Shown here: in pieces, positions 9,001-16,100 of the stretch
Numbering within the stretch: the first letter of the stretch is position 1
Layout of the letters: every line of letters begins with the position of its first letter
From: DATBSL01 sp964561785
GTDB taxonomy: Bacteria > Acidobacteriota > Vicinamibacteria > Fen-336
Direction: 5' to 3'
Assembly: GCA_964561785.1 (NCBI GenBank)
Contig: CAZLRF010000011.1
Span: 1-64,000, forward strand
Length of the DNA stretch: 64,000 bases
Made by a program: the position numbers and the translations under genes
Notes under the pieces: generated by a model
Told to the model about the DNA's origin: nothing
The model's database searches: none
The model's input: the letters and a program-made list of their open reading frames with translations, nothing else

Positions 9001-9212
9001 GGGCCCTCCCGCCGGCGTTCGCGATCGGCCCCGGGGCCGAGCTGCAGCGGCCGATGGCGCTGTCGATCGTGGGCGGGATGATCGTCTCCACCGCGTTCAC
9101 CCTGTTCGTGGTGCCCGCCGCGTACAGCCTGATCGACGACGTGGTCGAGTGGAACGCGGCGCGCAAGCGGCGGGGGGAGGGTCTGGTCGCGGCGCTGCGC
9201 GCGGCGAGGTGA
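6006..9212 (+). CDS. RND-family efflux pump, HAE1 (AcrB-like) permease
   Basis: This 1068-residue inner-membrane proton antiporter belongs to the hydrophobe/amphiphile efflux group. It has the usual 12-helix plan with two large periplasmic loops, and the proton-relay residues are in place: the Asp pair in GIVVDDAIMVLENIYRH and the Lys in GIAKKNSILLVDF. The N-terminus has about 20 hydrophilic residues before the first helix (NHVFAWILMFALIGFGILTY). It forms an operon with the adaptor upstream and with TspO, which begins one base after its stop. Length is typical for the family. Drug, bile-salt or lipid export are all possible; no regulator is linked. Confidence 0.95.
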   Translation: MSDAVRPAGEPEEDPQKIATGMTLADISIRNHVFAWILMFALIGFGILTYTGVGTVFQGLGVSQNPDVDFPVINVSITWEGASPEVMETDVVDPVEDAVTSVEGVREVSSSSRQGSSNITVEFELERDIDVALQDVQARLAQLQRRLPLGIDPPVVSKTNPEDDPIMRIAIGGSRPPTFVADYIRNVVRPQLQTIPGVGEIQLSGFRDRNVRVWYDAARLEAQGLTVQDVNRAIQREHLEVPAGRIESDAREMNVRAEGEAIDVEGFRNLVVTYRNGAPVRLRDVAVVEDGLEDRRRLYRAMGEPAIGFGITKLRGANAVQVGRDVRARLAEIEQQLPEGLFLAINFDTTIFVERAIEEILFTLVLAAVLTSLVCWFFLGSWSTTLNVLLAIPTSILGTFIVMYVLGFTLNTYTVLGLTLVVGIVVDDAIMVLENIYRHREEGKGRVAAASVGAREITFAAAAATLAIMAIFLPVAFMKGIIGKFFFQFGVTISVAVLISLLEALTLAPMRLSRTLEVGERASRLERWVSTTFARLAAGYHRLLVPALRHRKLVLAGASVLFVLSLLVGKLLRQEFIPSQDMSRFGIRFQTPVGSSLDTTERILAQIERFLQGRPEVEKYGGFVGGFGGGEVNSGFVFVTMKEPRDRPVDPKTGRRLSQEELMGVARQVTSGFPGARIVMLDFSQRGFSAGRGGGFPVEFNIRGPDWEELGRASRVIMEKMRESGLVTDINSDYQVGMPEVQVFPDRNKAADLGVSMAEIGETINSAIGGQRVGKFKDQGRRFDIRVRLLAQQRQRPEDIARLLVRTGTGGLVRLGDIVRIEQRPTLQTITRRDRQRAITITANVVPGVSQSEAIDRSMQLARESLPDAYRVVASGSARTFREAFESLFFAMILGLVVAYMVLASQFNAFTHPFTVLLALPFSVSGALVALLLAGQSLNVYSLLGIILLMGIAKKNSILLVDFTNQARAQGMERHEALLHACPVRLRPILMTSIATIAGALPPAFAIGPGAELQRPMALSIVGGMIVSTAFTLFVVPAAYSLIDDVVEWNAARKRRGEGLVAALRAAR

Positions 9213-9213
9213 C

Positions 9214-9687
9214 GTGAGCGTCTCCCGCGCGCGCGACGTGCTGGGCCTGACCGCGTTCGTCGCTCTCTGCTTCGGCGTGTCCGTCCTGGGGGGGATCGCG
9301 ACGCGCCCCGCCCTCTCCGAGTGGTACCCGGCCCTGCGCAAGCCGGAGTGGACGCCCCCGGGCTGGGTCTTCGGGCCCGTCTGGGCGCTGCTGTACCCCC
9401 TCGTCGCGGTGGCGGGCTGGCTCGCGTGGCGCGAGGGGAAGGCCCGCTACGGCCCCCTCGTGTTCCTCCTGCAGCTCGCCCTCAACGCGGCGTGGCCGTG
9501 GCTGTTCTTCGCCGAGCGGCGGGTCGACCTCGCGCTCGCGGCGATCGCCGCGCTCGTCGTCGCGATCCTCGCCACGATCGCCGCGTTCTGGAGGCTCTCG
9601 CGCCCCGCCGCCGTGCTGCTCGTCCCGTACCTCGCCTGGGTGGTCTTCGCCGCCGTGCTCAACCATGCCATCTGGCGCCTCAACTGA
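9214..9687 (+). CDS. tspO: TspO/MBR family tryptophan-rich sensory protein
   Basis: This 157-residue membrane protein with five predicted helices carries the TspO signatures WYPALRKPEWTPPGWVFGPVW, LQLALNAAWPWLFF and PYLAWVVFAAVLNHAIWRLN. TspO proteins bind porphyrins and related ligands and affect tetrapyrrole and stress responses in bacteria. The GTG start lies one base after the RND pump stop, so translation is probably coupled to the pump. That arrangement suggests, but does not prove, that the pump handles a hydrophobic or porphyrin-like compound. hemQ lies just on the other side of the adaptor gene. Confidence 0.93.
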   Translation: MSVSRARDVLGLTAFVALCFGVSVLGGIATRPALSEWYPALRKPEWTPPGWVFGPVWALLYPLVAVAGWLAWREGKARYGPLVFLLQLALNAAWPWLFFAERRVDLALAAIAALVVAILATIAAFWRLSRPAAVLLVPYLAWVVFAAVLNHAIWRLN

Positions 9688-9760
9688 GGCGCGCCGACCT
9701 TTCGGCTCGCCGCCGCGTCCAAGGTGCGGCAGAGTCTGCCTCTCGCCACGGGAGACGCCC

Positions 9761-12700
9761 ATGAAGCGGTCCTCGTCCACTCTCGCCCTGATCCTCGCAT
9801 TCGCCGCCGCCGCCTCGGCCGGCGAGATCCGCGGCCGCGTCCTCGTCGACGGCCGGCCGGCCGCCGGCGTCTCCGTCTCGGCGCTCCCGTTCGAGGACGG
9901 CTTCGCGGCCGCCCGCCGGGAGGCCCGGCGCGCGCCGGCGAAGCCGCTCGTCACGGGGGCCACGCGGCCGGACGGCACGTTCGGCCTCCTCGTGCCGGGG
10001 TCCCCCGGGGTGGCGGTCCGGCTCTCGTTCGCCGGCGGCGGCGCGGCGCCGAGGGCGCTCGACCGGCCCTTCGACCCGGCCGGCGGGGACGCCGGGGACG
10101 TGCGGCTCGCGAGGGCCGCGGCGCTCGCGGGACGAGTGGTGGACGATCGGGGCGGGCCGGTCGTCGGGGCGACGGTCACGCTCTGGCCGGGCGGCGGTCG
10201 GGGGCCCCTCGACGCGAGCCCGGGCTCGGGCGAGCCGCAGACGGCCACGACCCGGCCCGACGGCACGTTCCGCTTCGAGACTGCGACCCCGGAAGGCAAC
10301 CGCCTCCGGGTGGAGGCCCCGGCCTTCGCGACGCTCGAGCGCCAGCCGGTCCGCTCGGGGGCCCTCACCCGGCCCCTCGCCCTCGCCCTCGGCCAGGCGG
10401 TGCGCGGCACGGTCCTGCTCGCCGATCGACGCACGCCCGCCGGCGGGGCCCTCGTGCGCTTCGAGGGCCGCACCCAGACCACCCGCTGGGTCGAGGCCCG
10501 AGCCGACGGCACGTTCCTCCTCGAGGGCGCTCCCCGCGAGGCAGGGTCGCTGGTCGCGGACGGGGGCGAGCGCGGCCGCGCGTCCCTGGTCCTCGCGGCG
10601 GGCTCCGCCGAGCCCGCGACGATCGCTCTACTTCCCACCGCCGCGCTGGTCGGGCGCGTGGTCGACAGCGAGAGCGGGAAGCCCCTCGCCGGCGTCCGCC
10701 TGGTCGCGCGCGCCGAGGGACAGGCGGCCTTCCTCGGCCGCTCCGGGCCGGACGGACGATACGGGATCCGCGGCCTGCCCCCGCGCACGTGGCGGCTCTC
10801 GGCGGAGGACGAGCGCTTCGTCCCGTGGTCGCGCACGGTCGCGGTGACGGCCGGGCAGGAGGAGACGCAGGACGTGCCGCTCGCCCGCGGGGCGACGCTC
10901 GTGGGCCGGGTGGTCGACGAGCAGGGCGCGCCGATCGAGGGCGCGCTCGTCCACGTGACGCGGGGCGGGGAGAACGTCTGGCGTGCCTTCGTCCGCCGCC
11001 TGGAGGGCGAGATCGGCGTACGGACGCGCCGGGACGGCTCGTTCCGCGCGGAGAGGCTCCCCCCGGGGGAGAACCAGCGGCTCGACGTGCGGCACGACGA
11101 GTACGAGGACCGGGCGCTCGGCGGGATCACCCTCACCGCGGGAGCGGTGCGCTCGGGCGTCACCGTCGTGTTGCGGCGGGGCCGGTCCGTGCGCGGCGTG
11201 GTGAAGGACGAGGAGGGGCGGCCTCTCTCCGGCGTCGAGGTCACGCTCTCCTCCTCGCGCACGATGCGAGCCGGGCGCGGCGGCGTCCAGATGACGCTCG
11301 TGGGCCCGGGAGCCCAGCAGCGCCGCGAGACCGGAGCCGACGGCCGCTTCGAGTTCCGCGGCCTCAAGGCGGGCGACTACCAGATCACCGCTCGGCGAGC
11401 GGGATTCGCGCGGGCGAGCGTCGACCCGGTGAAGGTGAGCGAGGCCCAGGCGGGCGAGCCGGTGGAGCTGACGCTGCGGCCGGGCGTCACGATCAGCGGG
11501 TTCGTCAAGGACAAGTCGGGCGCCGGCGCGTCGGGCTGGTTCGTGCAGGCGCGTCCCGCCGGGCAGGCGGGCGGCATGGCGTTCGGCCCGGGAGTCCTGA
11601 GCAACGAGGAGCCGACGGGCCCCGACGGCGTCTTCCTCGTCGAGGGCGTCGTCTCCGGCGAGAGCTACGACCTGCAGACGATGGGATCTTCCGGCCTCGG
11701 GCCGCGCAAGGCCGGCGTCGTCGCCCCCGCCGAAGGTGTCGAGCTGACGGTGAGCGGGGCGGGGGAGATCCGCGGGCGCGTCGTCGACGCGGAGACCGGA
11801 CGTGCGATCCCCGACTTCCAGCTCCGCTACCAGCCGGATGCGCAGGGCGGCATGCGCTTCGTGATGCGCATGGGCCCGGGCCGCGGCCGCGGGCCGTACG
11901 AGAAGCTGTCGTTCCACGCCGAGGACGGGGGGTTCGTCCTCGAGGACGTGCCGGCCGGGCGTTGGAGCGTCGAGGCCTTCGCGCCCGGCTACCAGCCCGG
12001 CAGCGCCGCCGGCGTCACCGTCGGCGAGGGCGAGGCGGCCGAAGGCGTCGAGGTGCGCCTGTCGAAGGGCGGCGTCGTCTCGGGCCGGGTCCTCGAGGCG
12101 CGCACCGGGCGACCCGTCATCGACGCCCGGGTGCAGGCCGAGCTGTCCGGCGGCGGCGGACCTGCCCCGACGGTGCGCGTGGGCGACCAGGCGGGCGAGA
12201 ACGAGGCGTCGACCGACGCCGAGGGACGCTACGAGATCACCGGCCTCGCCCCCGGGACGTGGGTCCTCACCGCGACGCACCCCGACTGGAGCGAGGCCAC
12301 GGCGCGCGTGCAGCTCGAGGCCGCGCCCGTCTCGGCCGACATCCGGCTCGGGCGAGGCGGCTCGATCGGCGGCACGGTCCTGGCCGTCGGCCGCCCCGTG
12401 GCCGGGGCCGAGGTGACGCTCTCCACCGCGGGCGACACCGGGTTTCGGCCGGGCGGGGGGATGTTCGGGGGCGGCGAGCAGTCGGCCCTGACCGACGAGG
12501 CCGGCCGCTTCCGCTTCGATCGCCTCTCGGCCGGGCGCTACACGCTCGGCGCGACGCTGCGCGAGCAGCAGAGCGCGCCGGTCGAGGCCGTGCTCACCGG
12601 CGAGGACTCCCAGGAGGTCCAGCTCGTCCTGTCCGAGGGGGCGCTCGTCCGGGGGGTCGTGACCGGACTGCCCGACCACCAGCTCTCCGGGGTGAACGTC

Positions 12701-13906
12701 TCCGCGCAGGGCCGGGACTTCTTCGCGACCACCCGCACCGCGGCCGGCGGCGGCTTCGAGCTCGCCGGCGTCCCGGAGGGGGTCCTGAGCCTGCGTGCGA
12801 GCGCGGGGGACGTCCTGAGCGGCACCCGCTCGGCGTCGACGACGGTCACGATCGCGCCCGGACAGGCCGAGGCCGCGGCCGAGATCGTGTTCGAGCCGGG
12901 CTTCCGCGTGGACGGGCGGGTGAGCCGCGGCGGCCGGCCCGTGACCGACGCGATGGTCATGGCCTTCCCGGAGGGCGGCGAGCGGCGCAGCGCGAACGCC
13001 CGCACCGACGAGACCGGCGCCTACGCGCTCGAGGGGCTCGACGAGGGCCGCTACACGATCAGCGCGAACCCGATGGGCGGGGGCGCCCCCATCCGCCGTA
13101 CCGTAGACCTCGCCGGCGACGCCACCGTCGACCTCGAGGCGCCGCCCGCGCGCCTCGCGGGGACGGTGGTCGAAGCCGAGTCCGCTCGGCCGCTCGGCGA
13201 CGTCCAGGTCCGCATCGAGGAGGCCGAGGCCGGGATGCGCTTCGCGAGCGTCGTCTCCACGGACTCCTCGGGCCGGTTCGTCTTCGAGGACGTCGAGCCG
13301 AAGCGCTACCGGGTCACCTTCCAGAAGGCCGCCTACCAGGTCGAGACGCGCGAGCTCGTGGCCGCCGAGGAGGGAGAGGCGAGGGTGGAGATGCGTCGCG
13401 GCGAGGGGATCGCCCTCGAGGCGCGCGACGGGATCTTCGGCACGCCGCTGCGCGGGCTCTTCGTGCGCGTGGCCGACGGCTCCGGCAACGCCGTCTTCTC
13501 GGGCAGCGTGACCCTCGACGGCGAGGGCCGGGGCGAGGTGCCCTCCCTGCGGCCGGGGACCTACGAGGTCCGCGCCGAGTCGTCCGGCTACGCCACGGTG
13601 AGCCTGAGCGCCGTGGCCGTGCCCTCGCGCACGGTCTCGCTCGTCCTCACCCCCGGTGGCTCGCTCGAGATCCAGGCCGGCCCCCAGACGCTGGCCCTGC
13701 CGCAGCCGACGGCCCGCCTCCTCGCTCCCGACGGCCGCGTCCACATGTGGAACGCCTTCACCCCGGACGGGAGGATCCGCCTCGGCGGGCCCGTGCGGCG
13801 GATCGAGAACGTGGCGCCGGGGCGCTACGTGCTCGAGGTGGAGGGCGGCGTCCGCCGCGAGGTCGCGATCGCGGAGGGCGCCCCGAGCGTCGTGACCCTG
13901 CCATGA
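9761..13906 (+). CDS. Very large exported protein of about 13 carboxypeptidase-regulatory-like (Ig-fold) repeats
   Basis: The start is ATG 9761 with GGGAG upstream, giving a clear signal peptide (MKRSSSTLALILAFAAAASA) and a 1381-residue product. The mature protein is almost entirely repeats of about 85-110 residues. Each opens with G-x-V-x-D-x(3)-G-x-P-x-x-G-x-x-V (for example GRVVDDRGGPVVGATVTL, GRVVDEQGAPIEGALVHV, GVVKDEEGRPLSGVEVTL) and closes with DGRF/Y-x(2)-GL-x-PG-x-Y/W. I count about 13 openings between residues 20 and 1300. This is the CarboxypepD_reg/SdrD-B-type beta sandwich seen as spacer or adhesive domains. No enzyme domain, membrane anchor, sorting signal or C-terminal secretion domain is evident, so how it is retained is unclear. 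It stands alone, downstream of tspO and convergent with the toxin-antitoxin pair. Confidence 0.88.
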   Translation: MKRSSSTLALILAFAAAASAGEIRGRVLVDGRPAAGVSVSALPFEDGFAAARREARRAPAKPLVTGATRPDGTFGLLVPGSPGVAVRLSFAGGGAAPRALDRPFDPAGGDAGDVRLARAAALAGRVVDDRGGPVVGATVTLWPGGGRGPLDASPGSGEPQTATTRPDGTFRFETATPEGNRLRVEAPAFATLERQPVRSGALTRPLALALGQAVRGTVLLADRRTPAGGALVRFEGRTQTTRWVEARADGTFLLEGAPREAGSLVADGGERGRASLVLAAGSAEPATIALLPTAALVGRVVDSESGKPLAGVRLVARAEGQAAFLGRSGPDGRYGIRGLPPRTWRLSAEDERFVPWSRTVAVTAGQEETQDVPLARGATLVGRVVDEQGAPIEGALVHVTRGGENVWRAFVRRLEGEIGVRTRRDGSFRAERLPPGENQRLDVRHDEYEDRALGGITLTAGAVRSGVTVVLRRGRSVRGVVKDEEGRPLSGVEVTLSSSRTMRAGRGGVQMTLVGPGAQQRRETGADGRFEFRGLKAGDYQITARRAGFARASVDPVKVSEAQAGEPVELTLRPGVTISGFVKDKSGAGASGWFVQARPAGQAGGMAFGPGVLSNEEPTGPDGVFLVEGVVSGESYDLQTMGSSGLGPRKAGVVAPAEGVELTVSGAGEIRGRVVDAETGRAIPDFQLRYQPDAQGGMRFVMRMGPGRGRGPYEKLSFHAEDGGFVLEDVPAGRWSVEAFAPGYQPGSAAGVTVGEGEAAEGVEVRLSKGGVVSGRVLEARTGRPVIDARVQAELSGGGGPAPTVRVGDQAGENEASTDAEGRYEITGLAPGTWVLTATHPDWSEATARVQLEAAPVSADIRLGRGGSIGGTVLAVGRPVAGAEVTLSTAGDTGFRPGGGMFGGGEQSALTDEAGRFRFDRLSAGRYTLGATLREQQSAPVEAVLTGEDSQEVQLVLSEGALVRGVVTGLPDHQLSGVNVSAQGRDFFATTRTAAGGGFELAGVPEGVLSLRASAGDVLSGTRSASTTVTIAPGQAEAAAEIVFEPGFRVDGRVSRGGRPVTDAMVMAFPEGGERRSANARTDETGAYALEGLDEGRYTISANPMGGGAPIRRTVDLAGDATVDLEAPPARLAGTVVEAESARPLGDVQVRIEEAEAGMRFASVVSTDSSGRFVFEDVEPKRYRVTFQKAAYQVETRELVAAEEGEARVEMRRGEGIALEARDGIFGTPLRGLFVRVADGSGNAVFSGSVTLDGEGRGEVPSLRPGTYEVRAESSGYATVSLSAVAVPSRTVSLVLTPGGSLEIQAGPQTLALPQPTARLLAPDGRVHMWNAFTPDGRIRLGGPVRRIENVAPGRYVLEVEGGVRREVAIAEGAPSVVTLP

Positions 13907-13927
13907 GGGGTCTTGCGACCGCAGCGC

Positions 13928-14362
13928 CTACGAGTCGCTGAGCTCGAGGCCGACGAGCTTCTCCCAGGCCAGGCGCGGAGGCATGACGCGGACGGGCCCC
14001 CGGCACGCGGGGGGGAAGTGACGCAGGTTGCCCGTGACGAGCGAGAGGTCGCTCGTCTCGAACGCCACCTCCAGGAATGGGCGATCGTCCTCGTCCGGCG
14101 GAGCCCCGTAGGGCCAGGGCCGTGCGGTCACGTGGAGCTGGAAGAGAAGGACGGCGAGGAAGGCGTCGCGACGACCCCTGGGGATGCCCAGCCGGGGCCG
14201 CGCCAGGACCTCGCGGTACTCGGTCTCGATCCGGTCGTCCACGGCCAGGCGCAGGCGCCGGCCGAGCACCGCGTCGACGAGACGGGCTGGCGGCCCGGAT
14301 GGCGAGAGGAGGCCCGACACGAGGACGTCCGTGTCGAGCACCCACTCCGGGACCTCAGCCAC
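13928..14362 (-). CDS. PIN-domain toxin (COG1569 type)
   Basis: This 144-residue PIN-fold ribonuclease is of the 'putative toxin-antitoxin system toxin component' family. Acidic metal-binding positions are visible in LDTDVLVSGL, ETEYREVLARPRL, PDEDDRPFLEVA and LVTGNLRHFP. A longer open frame exists, but the GTG at 14362 has GGGAG upstream and leaves an 8-base overlap with the preceding antitoxin gene, the usual coupling in such pairs. The substrate RNA is unknown. The pair sits between the repeat protein gene and an HD-domain gene with no sign of an integrated element around it. Confidence 0.85.
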   Translation of the reverse strand: MAEVPEWVLDTDVLVSGLLSPSGPPARLVDAVLGRRLRLAVDDRIETEYREVLARPRLGIPRGRRDAFLAVLLFQLHVTARPWPYGAPPDEDDRPFLEVAFETSDLSLVTGNLRHFPPACRGPVRVMPPRLAWEKLVGLELSDS

Positions 14363-14657
14363 GCCGACTCCCGCGTCGCCTCGCCCTGCGCGCCGCCCGG
14401 ATCTCCGCCTCGATCTCGGAGGGCGTGAGGGCGTGCGCCCCGGTCTCGAGCGCGCGAGCCCGAATGGCCCGCACCGCCCGTCGGGCACGCGCGAGCACCA
14501 GCTCCTGGACGTCCTCGAGCAGGGTCGCGTCGCTGGTGGGGACCATGATGCTGCGCGGGAGCCCGTCCTTGGTGATGACGACGGCGCCTTCCCGCTCGAG
14601 GGCCTCGAAGACCTTCCCCGGTCTCGCCGCGAGCATTCTCGACGCGATGGTCTTCAT
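14355..14657 (-). CDS. Antitoxin of the PIN toxin (Phd-like N-terminus)
   Basis: This 100-residue basic protein is encoded directly upstream of the PIN toxin and overlaps it by 8 bases. Its N-terminal half (MKTIASRMLAARPGKVFEALEREGAVVITKDGLPRSIMVP) follows the Phd/YefM pattern of a short DNA-binding fold, with a helical, Arg-rich C-terminal half that would wrap the toxin. The start is taken as ATG 14657; a TTG six bases earlier is possible. No Shine-Dalgarno sequence is visible. A TTGACG/GATCAT promoter would place the transcription start at or near the ATG. Confidence 0.75.
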   Translation of the reverse strand: MKTIASRMLAARPGKVFEALEREGAVVITKDGLPRSIMVPTSDATLLEDVQELVLARARRAVRAIRARALETGAHALTPSEIEAEIRAARRARRRGSRRG

Positions 14658-14662
14658 GCACA

Positions 14663-14692
14663 ATGATCAATCGACGGATCGTCGTGCGTCAA
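14663..14692 (-). promoter_or_regulatory. Candidate autoregulated promoter of the PIN toxin-antitoxin operon
   Basis: On the minus strand TTGACG (14692-14687) and GATCAT (14668-14663) are 18 bases apart. Between them lies an inverted repeat CGACG-GAT-CGTCG (14672-14684), placed where an antitoxin operator would block RNA polymerase. The start codon follows only 5 bases after the -10. Confidence 0.45.
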
Positions 14693-14720
14693 GTGTGCCC
14701 CCGCCTCGCCGCGCGGACCC

Positions 14721-16100
14721 TCAGGGCAGGGCGCGCAGGACCTGCACGGCGCCCGCCTCGCGCAGGTCGAGGAGCGGGAGGCCCGGCGGCGCCGGGGAGC
14801 CGTCCGCGAGGCGCAGGCACCGGGCGAGGGGATGGGCGAAGGTCTCCGGCCCCCGGGCGAGAGAGGCCGAGCGTACGATGCGCCCGTCGGGGAGGCGCAG
14901 CAGGGTGCCCGGCGGATAGGCGCCGAGCGCGTTGACGAGGAGCTGGAGGAGCGCGGCGTCGTACCGGGTCCCCGCCCACTTCAGCATGGCGGCGAGGGCG
15001 AGGGTGGGCGTGAGCCGGCCGCTGCGCCGGGCGAGGGTGTCGTAGTCCTCCGCCACGCGCAGGATGCGGCCGAAGAGGCCGGGGCGCAGGGGGTCGCTCG
15101 CGTCGCGGTGGTGCTGCAGGATCGCGAGGACGCGGCGCATCTTGGCCTCGTGGAATCCCTTCTGCCGCAGCATCAGCCGGGCCCCCGCCGCCGCGTGGCG
15201 CTCGAAGGGCACCGCCGTCCCGCTCCCCGCCGCCGCCGCGTAGCCGCAGTCGTGGTAGAGGGCCGCGACGCCGAGGTCCTGCAGCACGCTCGGGGCGAGA
15301 TCGAGGGCGCGCCCGACGAGAAGGGCGAGCTGGGCGACGCGCAGCTGGTGCAGCGCGTAGGGGAGAGCGCCCGGGGGGTCGAGCCACATGTCCTCGGCCG
15401 AGGGGTCGCGCTCGAGGAGCTCCGCGACGAGCCGGCGCAGGGGCAGGGGGTTCGGCACCCGGCCGGCGGCGAGGTTCTGGAACGCCTCGTCGGTCGCGGC
15501 GAGCGCGCGGGAGACGAAGTCGCGGGGATCCGACGCGTCCTTCCCCTCCTCCGCCGCCGTGCGGAAGCGGAAGCGCCGCGCGAGCTCGATGCCCCTCACG
15601 CCGTCCGCGCGCAGGGCCCGGGAGAGGGAGTTGCGCGGCTCCTGCGGGGCACAGGCGCCCGCGACGCGGGCGACGAGGGCACGGACCCCGGCCGCGTCGA
15701 GCGGGAGGTGGAAGGTGATCCCGCCGCAGTTGTGGCGCAGCAGCTCCGCGGCCAGCTCGCGGATGCTCGAGGCCTTCTCCGGGGCGCGGATGCGGATGTC
15801 GTTGACGTAGACCTGGTCCTCGACCGCGACCAGGTGGACCGAGCCGAGCAGCGCGTGGAGCTCCACGAGGGTCACGTGCAGGTCCTCGACCGGCTTGTTG
15901 AACGCCGCGTTGTCGGGGGAGTGCAGGCGCGTCATCCGGAGGAGGCCCGAGAGGAGGTGGGCGAGCCTCTCGCCCAGCTCGCGCACCTGGTTGGCGAGGG
16001 CGCGGTCCTCGCCGAGCCGGGCCCGGCCGAGCGCGCGGGCGAGGGCTTCCTGCGCCCGGCCGATGTCGTCGCCGAGGTCGGCCGCGGAGGGCTCAGCCAC
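14721..16100 (-). CDS. HD-domain protein (degenerate HD-GYP-like phosphohydrolase) with shared N-terminal module
   Basis: The 459-residue protein has a helical N-terminal region (about residues 1-200) and an HD domain in the C-terminal half. HD-type metal ligands are visible in HQLRVAQLALLVGRAL, ALYHDCGYAA, ERHAAAGARLML, ILQHHRDASD and ILRVAEDYDTLA. The GYP signature of cyclic-di-GMP phosphodiesterases is absent, so the substrate is uncertain. The GTG start (16100) overlaps the end of the helical-repeat gene by 8 bases. Residues 95-150 (VYVNDIRI... SSIRELAAELLRHNCGGITF) resemble a segment of that neighbour, so the two may work together. Confidence 0.75.
   Translation of the reverse strand: MAEPSAADLGDDIGRAQEALARALGRARLGEDRALANQVRELGERLAHLLSGLLRMTRLHSPDNAAFNKPVEDLHVTLVELHALLGSVHLVAVEDQVYVNDIRIRAPEKASSIRELAAELLRHNCGGITFHLPLDAAGVRALVARVAGACAPQEPRNSLSRALRADGVRGIELARRFRFRTAAEEGKDASDPRDFVSRALAATDEAFQNLAAGRVPNPLPLRRLVAELLERDPSAEDMWLDPPGALPYALHQLRVAQLALLVGRALDLAPSVLQDLGVAALYHDCGYAAAAGSGTAVPFERHAAAGARLMLRQKGFHEAKMRRVLAILQHHRDASDPLRPGLFGRILRVAEDYDTLARRSGRLTPTLALAAMLKWAGTRYDAALLQLLVNALGAYPPGTLLRLPDGRIVRSASLARGPETFAHPLARCLRLADGSPAPPGLPLLDLREAGAVQVLRALP

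Noticed and set aside
5934..9341. A 1135-residue open frame antisense to the RND pump
   Set aside because: It is a GC-driven shadow: His/Asp/Arg/Glu-rich low-complexity protein with no motif, opposite a pump with every family landmark.
10628..13744. A 1038-residue open frame antisense to the repeat protein
   Set aside because: Composition is typical of a shadow frame, and the plus-strand protein shows a signal peptide and regular repeats.
13928..14488. A longer 186-residue form of the PIN toxin
   Set aside because: The extra N-terminus is Arg/Pro/Gly-rich shadow of the antitoxin gene; the GTG at 14362 has a ribosome site and the usual overlap.
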